Below are positions 21,401 through 32,900 of a stretch of 64,000 bases of DNA, piece after piece. Source of the DNA: Tribonema minus (taxonomy: Eukaryota; Sar; Xanthophyceae; Tribonematales; Tribonemataceae); contig JAFCMP010000246.1 of the NCBI GenBank assembly GCA_017506865.1, positions 62,001 to 126,000 on the forward strand. Direction: 5' to 3'. The position numbers and the translations under genes are program-made. The notes below the pieces were generated by a model that was not told the origin of the DNA, did not search any database, and was given only the letters and a program-made list of their open reading frames with translations. Within the stretch, counting starts at the first letter, position 1. Every line of letters begins with the position of its first letter.

Positions 21401-24400
21401 TACATACCTGCTCGCCCGCCCAGAACGCCTCGATGGGCGGCTTGGGCAGCACGACGCCGTCCACGACAGGGTAGAAGAGCTGGCGTGGCTGCGGCTCCGC
21501 GGTCGCGTCCGCCAGGTACAGCTGCTGCAGCTCCGCCACGTCCATCTCGCGCATGCGCGCCACCTGACGCGGCGGCGACGACGCGGGCGGCGCGTGTTAT
21601 TTTTATTGTTATTCTCCCTTCGGGGCGCTTAAAAAGCGCATCTACTTCAAATGTCATTGAAACGTGAAGAACGCTGTCAAGCCCTATCTGTGGCCCTCAA
21701 AGGCGTAAGTCGATGCCATGGCGCCGCAGCCACGCACTAGATTTAACCATATGTGCGCGGAGGTGCTGCTGCAGCAGCTTCGCCACGTCTATCTCGCGCA
21801 TGCGCGCCACCTGACGCGGCGACGATGCGGGTGCGCAGACTTCAAGTGTGAACTTGTACATCACCTGTGAAGGCGAACACGTCTGCGCCCTGGAAGCTCT
21901 CGGAGATACTAGAGAGACCTGAACAGGCACATTTCGTAGGGTTACTGTCAGAGTTACCCTAACCGTAGTAACCCTAAACCTTATCCTGTGTACTGCCTGG
22001 GCAACTTTTATTTTTAGTGTCGCCCCATTTCAACTCCAGGACAAGACAGGTTCTGAGGTGACTTTTTACAGCATTCGATCGCGAGATGTGGATAACTCAG
22101 CGTGCTCAAAACGGTTGCGAGTCGGCAGATGGTATGTCAAGCCTCACAAACTTGGAGTTGGTGCGACTCCTCACATCTCGAGCCCGTGCGGTTATGTCAA
22201 GGCAGCGTGCCCCAGCCACTGCAGCCGCAGGCGCAATACTTACATGCTGTCTGGTGACTGGCAATGATTCTTCTATGCAGTCTCACAGTCATCAACTGTA
22301 GAGGTCAGTGGAGTGTGCGTCATCCTCAACTTGAAGTTGAGCACCGGAGTGCCCTCTTCTACCACCACCACCAACACCGCTGCGCGACTGACAGTTAGCG
22401 GCAGGGAAGGGAGCGTCGCCACATGAACCAACCTCACATCTTCACTACTGACTCAAGGGTAAGGATGTGATGAATGCAAGCCGGACCTGCCCCGGGGGAG
22501 TGTCACCGCTTGAAGCAACCTCATATCTTCACTTCTGGCTCAACGGGTAGGTATATGATGAACGCAAGCCGTACCTGCCCCGGCACGGCTCGCACTGGAA
22601 GGTAGTGTCACCGCTTGAACCGACCTCATATCTTCACTTCTGACTCAATGGGTGAGTGTCCCCGCTCGAACCGACTTCATATTTTCACTTCTGACTCAAT
22701 GGGTAGGTATATGATGAACGCAAGCCGTACCTGCCCCGGCACAGCTCCCACCGCCCGCTCTGCAAACTCCGCTCCGTTTTCCTCCGACGGCTTGAAGCAC
22801 GCAAACGGGTGCTTGAGGTGTATCAGCGAGTTGGTCGCCGTCCCCGGGCTCTGCGCAATCGCCCTGAACAATGACAGCAAAAACACGCAACGGAAGGGTG
22901 TGTAAAGGTAGGTATACGTGTGTGTATGCACAAATATATGCACGCATGCATGCATGTGCGTACAGGCGCTTACGTGTGCTTGAGGCCTGTACTGCAAAGT
23001 TGAAGTATGAATGTGCGCCATGGCTCTGAGCAGTGCGGCATCGCATCAAGTGGTGCTTCGCAGCTGTGATCACAGTTCAGGGCTATCAGCACAGGAAGCA
23101 CCACTCAAGCGCTGCTGCCAGCTTGAGAGCGCCATTTGCACACCTCGGCAGGTGGGTAATTCGCGCAGCGTCGCTGGGCAAGCTGCAGTGGTACCTACAG
23201 TATGTCAGTGTGGTCTGAGCCCATGCCATCAGAAAGCCATCAGACACTTGCGTCAAAAACCAAATATATGATACCACTTTTGGTATTGCTACTGCACTGA
23301 TGCACGAATTTTCACCCAAGTCGACAACTGGACAATCATATCCATAAGATGCACGAATTTTCACCCAAGTCGACAACTGGACAATCATATCCATAAGATG
23401 TCGAAATCTTGCAGCATACTCCCAAGTATGAGTAGTTGCAGCATACGTTTAAGACACCCATCAGCAGTACTTTTCAAAGTAAAAACCATTAGGGTTAGAG
23501 TTAGTATTAGGCAAGATGCATGTTGAGGCTATGCCTGCTTGCTCAGTGACCATTGTCTCGAGGCAATCACAACACTTCTTTCTTTGATGACTACTTCAAC
23601 TTCTGTACCATTAACAGGGTCCGCCATGCGCACTGGTAACCCAGTGAGAAAGCGCATTTGCATGGCCTGTGTGCACCACATATTCAAGTATAGAGTAAGG
23701 GGTTAGGGTGAGAAATAGGGTGAGGCAAGGCGTGACCCTCGCCTTCCTTCACTTGCTGCAGACAGAGTGACCACGTGCTTGCATCTTAGGGTTTAGGATT
23801 GCGGTTACGGTTAGTGTTCAGGTTAGAGTTAGGTTGCAAGGCCCATGCAGGTGTAAGTCTGATGGCAAACAGAGCACCAGAAGTAGGTAGCTGCGACGTA
23901 AAAGAACCCATATTCTGCCGTTTTGAGCATACAACTATGTAACCAACGGTACCGCTATGAAGGATCAAGTGTCACAGACAACGCACTTGAAGTACAACCT
24001 ACAAAAGTTCAACGGGCAATTACATATCACTGAGGGCCTCTCTCACCTGCCGATCCAACTGCGACATCATCACGAAAGCGCCGAGGTTTCCAACAGTTAG
24101 CTTGTTATTATCACGGGTGGGAGCAACGAAAGGCACACTTGAAGTACGTGGCCGCCACAGGGCGGGGGCTCATATGTGGAACGGCCCGCGTGCCAGCAGC
24201 AACACTACCATGAAAGCGCCAAGGCTTCTCAAAGCTTCTGTAGTGATATTATGAGTGTGAGCTACAAAAGCAATAGGAGGCATACCTGAAGTACGTGCAT
24301 GCATGCCGCACGGCGGCTCGTTCACCTGTGCAACGGCCCGCGCGCCACTGACGACACCACCATGAAAGCGCCAAGGCTTCCCAGTGTCATAAAATTAATA

Positions 24401-26820
24401 TCATGAGTGCTACAAATATAAGGCATACTTGAAGTACATGCATGCCGCACGGCGGCTCGCTCACCTGTGGAATGGCCCGCGCGCCAGCGGCGACATCAAT
24501 GCCGTGGCTTCCAAGAGTTACTCTGCCTATGAATCATACGACACATGAAATGAACATGAGCTACGGAAGTAATAAATGGATACTTGAAGTACGTAGGGGG
24601 CTCGCTCACCTGTGAAACAGCCCCCGCGCCAGCGGCGAAGCCATCATGAAAGCGCCAAGGCTTCCCAATCTTACTGAATTGATTTCATGAGTGTGAGCTA
24701 CGAATAAAATGCGTACTTGAAGTACATGCATGCCGCAATGGGGCTGCCTCTCACCTGTGGAACAGCCCGCGCGCCAGCGGCGACACTAATGCCGTGGCTT
24801 CCAAGAGTTACTCTGACTATGAATCATACGACACCATGAGCACGAGCTACGGAAACAATAGAAGGGATACTTCAATGATGTGAATGAAAAGTATACTTGA
24901 AGTACGAGCTCACCTGTGGAACAACCCGCGCGCCAGCGGCGACGCAATCATGAAAGCGCCAAGGCTTCCCAAACTTACTGTATTGATATCATAAGTGTGA
25001 GTTTTACGAATAATATGCATACTTGAAGTACATGCATGCTGCATTGGGGCTGCCTATCACCTGTGGAACAGCCCGCGCGCCAGCGGCGACGCCATCATGA
25101 ATGCGCCAAGGTTTCCCAAACTTACTGTATTGATATCATGAGTGTGAGTTACAAATACAATGCATACTTGAAGTACATGCATGCCGCAGTGGGGCTGGCT
25201 CCCACCTGTGGAACAGCCCGCGCGCCAGCGGCGACACCATCATGTACGTCACGCTCTCCCCCCCCGCGCTCGTCCCGCATATCGTCACGCACTCCGGGTC
25301 GCCGCCAAACGCCGCGATGTTCGCCTTCACCCATTTGAGCGCTGCCACCTGGCCGAGCGAAGTTTCACTTGAGTTTAGCTCTTCAAGTTGTATTTGTCAT
25401 GCAGAACGAACGCGGTGGGAGCTGCATGAATGTTATGACGTCATAGCTTCATGGCGAGCGCAGAACAGCGTGTGAGTCGCCGCCAAGTGCTTGACCATTT
25501 GAGCGCTGCCACCTGCCCGAACAATCGTGGAGGTTGCTCTTGAAGTTTCAATCTTGAAGTTTAATTGCTGGCGGCTTGAAAGCTGCATTTGTCAGGTCCA
25601 CTTGGCAGTTACACATACTTTTTTAGATGGGTGCTTGTGCTGATTCATTCGGAGGATGACAAGGTCATGTGACGTTAGGATTGGGGGGCACGCAAGAGTG
25701 TTGGCGATTGTTGAAATTAGAAGGAACGCCAGTTAGAGCTGACAGCCGATATGTGCTGAGCCCATCAAAGCAACATGCGGACAGCATGTCAGTGGTTGAC
25801 AGTTGAAAAAAATCTATGATCTGCACAACAATAGAAGAACGTTTCAAAGTACATGACAGAAGTTCTGCAAAGCTCAAAGCTGCTAAGTGACATGCAGCTG
25901 CGAAGCGTTGCGCTGGTTGCAGCGGCCAGTTCATTGCTCGTAAGCAGCTGCGCAAACCGCCAGAGGCACGGCAGTTGCGACAGGCACTGCTCGCGCTGTG
26001 CTGAATAACAAATCTCCCAATGAGCTGACAGCACATCAATCTGGCACGTGATGCACACATTCCGTCAATAGAGTCAACATATGAATATACGCAGATTGCA
26101 CAGTATGGGCAACTAAACCCGCGCAGCGTGGGCAGCACCATCCCTTCCCGGGAACACTCCTCTCACCTGGTCCAGAATGCTGTAGTTTCCGCTAACTCCC
26201 GCGCCCCCTGCAGCTGCATCCTCCTCATTCAGCTCCGGGTGCGTGAAATGGCCAAAGAGACCCAGCCTGTAGTTGAACGTGACAAGCACCACGCCTCCTA
26301 TGGTGCACAGGTTGTGGGGCTTGTAATAAGGCCGACTGCCCCCCGCTCCGTCATGGTGGTCGCCTCCGTGGATGTACACTAGGACAGGCAGGGGGCGCCT
26401 GGGCGGGGCAGCCTCGGGGTCCCACAAGCTGTCCACAGGCGTCCGGACATTGATGTAGAGGCAGTCCTCGCTCTGAGGGGGGGCAATGTGAGGCCGCACG
26501 TACTTCACTCCTTTCAGGAGGGCCAGCGTCTTGAGCTTGCCGAAGCCGTGGCCGACGACGATGTGCTCGAAAAAGCGCATGAAGTCCGCCCCCAGCTGCG
26601 GGGCCTCGGGACCATAGCTTACGCAGGTCCTGACCCCCTCCCATGAGTCAGCAGGCTGGGGTGGGCACCAGCGGAGCTGACCAATTGGAGGCTTGGCGTA
26701 GGGAATGCCCCTGAAGGCGGCGACGTATTTGCCGCTGGCAGCGCAGTACTCCACCTGTCCGGCCACTGCTCCCGCGCCCGTGGCCACCACCACTGGCTGC
26801 TTCCTCCACCGCCACAGCAT
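18411..26820 (-). CDS. Type-B carboxylesterase (alpha/beta hydrolase)
   Basis: A serine hydrolase of carboxylic esters, cholinesterase/carboxylesterase family, about 765 aa. Exons: 26820-26167, 25348-25206, 22863-22731, 21563-21408, 21098-20908, 20678-20618, 20140-20042, 19541-19317, 19046-18411, all in phase. Family blocks: [36 protein letters not shown] (oxyanion side), [21 protein letters not shown]. The triad reads Ser245 in GTSAGGES, Glu375 in [11 protein letters not shown] and His485 in [28 protein letters not shown] and DWPAFDP end the catalytic domain. The last exon adds about 190 residues of Ala/Gly/Ser-rich sequence, unusual for the family. No obvious signal peptide, so it may be cytosolic. 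Substrate unknown. Confidence 0.95.
19640..19770 (-). repeat. Acceptor-edge copy of carboxylesterase exon 19541-19317
   Basis: The first codons [15 protein letters not shown] are repeated upstream, behind an intact CGCCGCAG|ACCGTGGGC. The copy ends within about 45 bp. G runs separate it from the exon. Confidence 0.85.
21240..21320 (-). repeat. Donor-edge copy of carboxylesterase exon 21563-21408
   Basis: The copy repeats [16 protein letters not shown] (with Met replacing Ile-Glu) and the donor GAGCAG|GTATGTATG exactly. Confidence 0.85.
21765..21835 (-). repeat. Acceptor-edge copy of carboxylesterase exon 21563-21408
   Basis: The copy reads [16 protein letters not shown] behind CGCGTCAG, against [16 protein letters not shown] in the real exon, and diverges after about 50 bp. 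Confidence 0.85.
22420..22715 (-). repeat. Donor-edge array of carboxylesterase exon 22863-22731
   Basis: Three or four units contain cctcatatcttcacttctga and ggtaggtatatgatgaacg, found also just inside the real intron. Two of them (about 22485 and 22575) retain the exon end CCGGGGCAG with its donor GTACGGC or GTCCGGC. Confidence 0.75.
23300..23397. repeat. Perfect 49-bp direct tandem duplication
   Basis: Bases 23300-23348 and 23349-23397 are identical (each begins atgcacgaattttcaccc). It lies in the carboxylesterase intron between exons 25348-25206 and 22863-22731 and has no exon homology. Confidence 0.9.
24020..25110 (-). repeat. Eight-copy donor-edge array of carboxylesterase exon 25348-25206
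   Basis: Units of about 145-155 bp start near 24045, 24170, 24322, 24462, 24607, 24752, 24911 and 25058. Each repeats the exon end [12 protein letters not shown] (about 45 bp), the donor and about 80 bp of intron with cttgaagtacatgcatgccg. Six copies keep CAG|GTGA (one preceded by a changed base). One has lost the GT (24170) and the farthest is decayed. The real donor is CACAG|GTGGGAG, a weaker match to the consensus than most copies. Confidence 0.93.
25475..25520 (-). repeat. Acceptor-edge copy of carboxylesterase exon 25348-25206
   Basis: The sequence GGCAG|GTGGCAGCGCTCAAATGG repeats the real acceptor and first seven codons (VAALKW), then diverges. The catalytic-serine exon thus has copies on both sides. 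Confidence 0.8.
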
Positions 26821-29328
26821 GCGGCCTGTTTGCTGGCTCCACGCCTCTCCACCGTCGTGTTCCGGCGCTCTTGAGTTGTGCTGGAAATATCCCCTGCTGC
26901 GACTGCTGCTGTCTGCACAGCTGCCAGTTGCAGTGTGCTAACGCCCCAGACGCCGCTGGGACCTCAATAGGTAGTGTGCTGGCTAGCTGCTTAAATGTAC
27001 TTGTGAAATTCTAGAGGCTCGAGCCGTGTTCTGCCAGCACACGAACTGTCACACCCTGTCGGTCAGATAGTAACTGTCGGTATCACCGGTACGGTACCGG
27101 GGACAACTTTATCTTGAAGATGCATTTCAAGTTCATCACGAGGTTGAAGTTGAAGTTGTGAGGTGAACCCTGGGGATAAGGTGCCCTGCGGATGCATGTT
27201 GCATATGTCTTCAGCTGCAGTCAGCCCAAGGCAGTCACCATCGAAACAGGTGGCAAGGACCGCCCATGGCAGTTCAATGCTCATGAGTCGCCAATTCAAC
27301 CGACCGCAACCTGATGCGTGCTCACTGCATGCAGGCTCAGTGTGACAGCATGCACTGGCAGCTCTGCAAGGCTCGCAACTTGAAGACAGCAAGTTCACCT
27401 TGAACTTGAGCGGGCCAGTTTCGTCCATTGAAGTTGAAGTTGTGGAGGAGAAGTCATTTTTTTTTTAAAGTAAGCAAATTTGTGCAGTTTGCAGTGGAAC
27501 ACCTGCCATTGACATTGACATGACAGGCAGTCTCCCCGGAACCTATCGCAGACACAACCAACCGAAGCCTCACCATGCAAAGCTGCATAGGTTTTGAAGA
27601 CTTCAATGGTTAGGCACACACAGTGTAAAAGTGACTAATGCAAAATTCCCATGACACAGTGCAAAACTGTACATAGTCATCTCTGCTCGTTAGCACCGAG
27701 AGGTGCGGCAGCGCTCGCGGTGGCGCTGATGGTGGCGAGGGTGCATCAGGCAGCAAGGAGATGGGAGATGCTGGCTGTGAGCAGGAGCTGCGGAGTCGCG
27801 TGTGGTGAGGATACGGCTTTGGGCAGCAGCAGGGGATACTGGAACATGGGGATACGGATAGCATCAGGGCACACTGTAGATCGTTTGCTTGAACACGCAA
27901 GAAAGAGAACCTCGGCCAGGCACGTCAGCGGCGTGCTTAGGCAAGGAATCGAGGACCGGGCGCCTCTGGCCCAAATGTATACTAGAGGCATAACCGCGGT
28001 CCTCCGGCGTTTTCGCTCAAGAGATGGAGACATCGGCTACGATAGGTGTGGCTCAGACTGGGTGCCGCTGTGTCTGCCCCCCATGAGTCTAGTACAAGCC
28101 AACGCAGGGCTCTAAGGGCCCGTCCGATTTTAGTTTTTTGCAATCTTATCCAACGCATCAAGCCCACCTTGGGGCTGCTATAAATACAAGATCATAAGTG
28201 CAAAACTCCCAGACACGAGTAGTGCGTACTCATAGCAGACGCAGATGAACAACTGCGAGCCGGTGAGGAGCAAATGTACACCCTTGAAAAAGCATCAACC
28301 CTGCCAGCGCCCAAGTTATTCATGGCGAAGCGAGGACAAGGGGGTGGTGCACTGATGAGGCACGATGGGTCAGTCAACGATTGTGAAGCTGGTATCCAAG
28401 CTCATCATGCATTCACAGCTGGTTTTGTGTACCCTGGGGCAGTTGTGTGCAGCAATGCGCCCAGGTCAGCAACGCTGAAGGCAGCAGCATGGCTCGTCAT
28501 TGTGCATGGCACACAGCAGCGCTCAAGGCAGTGTGCAGCGGCGCCGCTGCTGCTGTCACAGCCAGTAAGCCCAATGGCATGGAATCCTGGCCATGAAGTA
28601 TTGACTGTGGCGCGCGTTGCCACCTCAGCTCTGCGGCGCTGCTGCACTGCTGACAGCGAATGCGCCACTGGTGAATGTGGCGACAGGGGGGGGCGCTTAA
28701 GCTCAGCATGAGTGCGTCGACATCAACACTGCATCCGGCGCAGCGCTCGCGGATCTGCAGGTGCTGCTGCCGCTGCGTCACCGCGCTGCGGCCACTGCCA
28801 TTGCATGCGCCACCACCGTTATGCCGCTGCCGCTAGATAAGCCACCACCACGGGCTGCTGCTTGTTCTGGCGTGGCTGCCACCCCTCGCTGCCATCACCG
28901 CCATGACTATCACCCGTGCTGACAGCATCGCTGCTGCCTCTGCCGCTACTGCCACCACTGCCTGCGCCACCTCTGCTGCCGCCACCGCTTTATTGGTGCC
29001 GTGCGGCTGCATGGCCCTCGTCCGTGTGCTGCTGTGCTGCTGCTCGTGTCCCCACTGCCGATCCACTGCAGGGCCCAGGCTGTTGATGTTGTTACAACTC
29101 AGCAGCTGTAGCGGTGGCTGCTTGCCCGCTGCCGCTCATGATTTTTGCCTACCGCATATCAGCATCAGCCTGATGCAGGCGCGCAACCTTGGAGATTGTT
29201 GGCAGCAGCAGCAGCACCAGCAGCATCTGCTGCAGTAGCGTGAGGACTCGGAGGGTTGAGGGCGAAGTCACGTTGCTTGCTGGCGTTCCGAGCGCCCGCT
29301 GCCCATGCGCTGACGCCGATGCAAACTG
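26821..29328. other. Intergenic DNA upstream of the carboxylesterase
   Basis: About 2.5 kb between the unrecognised gene's stop and the carboxylesterase start. Plus-strand open frames at 27651-28115 (154 aa) and 28274-28711 (145 aa) match no family I recognise and show no splice context. TTGAAGTT motifs cluster at 27110-27160 and 27375-27445. 28730-29230 is rich in GCC and CTG runs. No clear promoter element was seen. Confidence 0.45.
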
Positions 29329-29875
29329 TCAAGTTGCTGTGGGCAATGCATCGATCATGGTATGAACGTGCTGCGCAGTGCCACTGTGCGCTGCATCAGC
29401 AGCGGCGGCAGCGTCAGCAGATGGCTGGCAGCTGCCTCCAGTGCTCACTGCCAGCGCGCTGATACTTGCGCAACTGCCAGTCACGATGGGCAACAGTGCT
29501 GCGAGCTCACGAGCGGCGACCGTCTGCAAAGAAGCAGCAGCGGCGGCGCCACCGGCAGCAGTTGCAGCAACGGCGCCGCTGCTGGCATCACTCAAGCCCG
29601 TCACGTACTGAGCACTGCCGATGCGCATTGCACAAGCAACAGCAGCAGGTTGCTCGCTGCCGTCCGTGACTTTTGTTGCCGTCGCGCTCTGCAAGATGGG
29701 TAGGGGTGATGCGAGCTCGCGGACGGCGGCGATCCGCCAATCAGCAGCAGCCGCAGCAGATGTGGTGGCAGCCACAGGTTGCTCGCTAAAGCCAGTGGGC
29801 CAGACGTGTGCGCTGCGCCAGGCAGCTGCGGGATCGGTCGCGGCATCAACCTGCTGAGCATGGCTGCAGCAGGAT

Positions 29876-29908
<33 letters not shown>

Positions 29909-32900
29909 GCAGCCACAGCCGCCGCCATAGGTTGCTCGCTGCTGCCCCCGGTAGTCGCCGCCAGCGCGCCAACGTCGGCGTGACCGCCGTTCAAGTCGGG
30001 CAGGGGCGCTGCGAGCGCGGCGGCCGCCGCACGCCACCCGGGAGCGGGAGCAGCAGCGCTAGCGGTGGTGCCACCGGCAGCAGTATCAGCGGCGGTGCCG
30101 CCTCCGGCAGCAGCACCAGCAGCAGCAGCGAAACCAGCAGCCGAGAAAGCAGCACCCGCCGCTTGTGCAGCAAGCGGCGACAGCGCTGCACTCGGCGGCG
30201 CCAAGAGCGTGTCATCTCCAGCAGCGGCTGCCGTCACTGCCACCCCTGCTGCCGCTGCGGGCGCGCAGGGCATGACGTCAGTGCGCGCGGCGGCGGCGCT
30301 GGCGGCGGCAGCGGCGGCCAGGCCTGAGCAGAGGAGCCCTGACTGCGCAGCCGTCGGCGCGGCGCAAGCGGCAGCGCAATGGCGGTCTGGTACCGCGGCC
30401 GGCGTGTCTGCGTCGCTGTCATCGGCTCTCTCCTGTTCGGGGGGGCGCGGCGGCGGGCGGGCGATGTCAGCTCCTTGCGAGCCGCCACGAGAGGCTCACC
30501 TTGAGCGTTTCAAAGGCAGCATGTTCGGTATGGTAGCGCAATATGGCTGTCTGTGCCACCAGAGCATCGAAAAGGGGGCATTGGCGGGGGGAGGGGGGGG
30601 CATGTGCCATTCCCTGCCCCCCCCGCCAAGTTACAAGCAGCACCCAGCAGCGGCACAGCGGTGGTGGCGTTACTGACTTGAGCTGATTCAAAGTATTAAA
30701 TGCGGTGCTGGGGGTAGGTAGCTGCAGAAAGAGGAAGTGCCAGATGAGCGCAACTGTCACCCCAACTTGCAACACCAGATGCCATTTCGGCTTCACAATG
30801 CGATTTGAAAGACATGACCTGCTCATACTATAGACGCTCCCAGCAACCTTCAAGCCACCAGTGCGCCAAGTGCTTGTTGGCCCTGTAACGCCAATTCAGC
30901 TCGACCACACTGCATGCACAATGATAGAGGACTACGCTTGCTTGAAAGCTGCACAGGCACTTGGCGGGCGCTCTGCGCGTGACAGTCAATGCCACACCGC
31001 GCCAACACATTGCGATGCTATTGGCTTGCAGCAATAATGTGGCGCTGTACCCTGAGCACTGTCGCGCTGCTGATTGACCATGTGCACTCCGCGCCAGCAT
31101 CGACCACGCCTGCTTGAGCAACAGTGGCCGCTGATGGCCACATGACAACTGATCATATGACAGTCGTGCAGATGCCGCGCTTTGCACCCCGCTAGATGTG
31201 ACACCATCCACTTCATGGCACGGTCCTCATAATGACTCACAAATATCGGCATTTCCTCCTCTTCGTCAACCCAAATGATGTCCTCCTCCGCGCCGCCCCC
31301 GGCGCCCGCCTGCTGCTGCGCCGTCGCCGCCGCTGCTGCGTGGCTGCTGCAATGCGCGGACGGCGCGTGCGCTGTGAGTGCGGGGCGCTGCAGAAGCGTC
31401 TCTCCAAGGCAAACAAGGTGAAGACGCGCAGCAGGAACAATAGGTGTGCTGCGGCTGCTGCTGCTGCTGCTGCACGCGCCGCAGCAAACTGCGTCTTGGC
31501 CACCAGCGTGGCGCCGCCGGCGATGCAGATCGGCGGCCCCCGCCTTTCCCTTTGGCACATGCGACGACAGCAGCGGCAGCAGCTCGCGAATCATGCGAGC
31601 CAGTCCGATGCGTTCAATTAGCGTGCCGCCTATGCGGTTGCTAAGGAAGCGATCGGTGACGTGCCAGTGTGCGCGGTGGCCTGTACGTGGCCTATCAGCA
31701 TAAAAGGACGCACGCGGCGGCGCGTACGCGGCCTATCGGAATGGCAGGCTGCGCGTGCGTGTGAGTGATCTGCACGCAGTCGTTGGTGCCATCGCATAGC
31801 AATCAACCCGGTTCTGGGCACAGCCAACTTGCGTAGGAAACGCGCAACTAACAACGTGAAATTGCACCCTCAGCGGGCAGTGAACTGACACTACCGGCGC
31901 GCGCCGTGCGCGACCGCCCACTGCGCGCCTGCTGTCGTGCAAGGTGGCCAGACACACCTCTGCGGCACCGCGCGTACGAGGTCACTGCCGCAACAGTCAG
32001 AGCAGTTGCGATGCGCGCGCTGAGCGCTGCAGACGAAAGCGCCAGCGCTCAGCCCATCGCCGACACCCGCCTGCCACTCAGCAGGTGCTGAACGACCAGC
32101 GCCTGCAAGTCAACGGCAATGGCTGATGGTCCGAGCTCAGCGTCAGCAGTGCTGAACTTGCCACTGCGGCAGCGAGCCGCCGGCAGCGCAGACGGCATGT
32201 GCCGAGCGGCAGGGCGACCACCCTTTACGCAGATGCTGGTGCTGCTGTAGCACTTTTTGCTGCTGCGCCACTAGCTCATATAAAGTGTCCCCTGAAGCTG
32301 CCCCCTGGCCCAATTTCATCCAGTAGTCGGCGCATGACGCGCAGCAGCAGCAGCAGCAGCGATCAACCCAACGCTCATAGACCTGAGGTGCAGCACTCTA
32401 CCACAGCACTACACACGTGTTCCAGTCGCGACAACACCAATTCCTCGCTGCCACCGCTCACCTGCTGCTCTGCCACGGCGCACTGCCTGCGCCGCTGCTG
32501 CCGCCGCCGCCACCGCCAGCGCCGTCGCCGCCGCCGCACGTCCTGCGCATGTCCCTGGACAGTGCCTGGAGCGTCTCCACCAGCGCCGCGACGCCGGAGC
32601 ACAGCAGGCTCAGCTCCATGCGCGGTGCTGCGCCCTCCAGCTCGCCGACGCCCTTGCGGCAGCCGCCGAGCTGCAGCGGCGAGGTCGTACGGCACGGGAT
32701 GCGTGGTGACGAAGCGTACTGGGTTCTGATGTTGCTGACAGTGCATGGTGTGTTACTTCTGCAATTCTGGCAGCGGCACGCCAGGCTCACTCCTGCGCGG
32801 GAGCATTGCCCCCCCCCCGCCCCCTCCCCCGCCGCCATCGAGCTGCGCGATGGCAAGCCATGCTGTTGAGCCATGATCCCGTCCCTAAGGTAGGTATGGT

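Noticed and set aside
24020-25110. CRISPR-like array, with regular 150-bp spacing and conserved blocks
   Set aside because: Units are too long and the conserved block is the end of a carboxylesterase exon plus its donor. The genome is eukaryotic and no cas genes are present.
24020-25110. Introner elements or a satellite inserted in the intron
   Set aside because: Each unit includes the flanking exon's own edge and is found only beside that exon, so a dispersed element does not explain it.
27651-28711. Plus-strand open frames of 154 and 145 codons
   Set aside because: No family resemblance, no consistent splice sites and codon use unlike the modelled exons; frames of this length are common by chance at this GC content.
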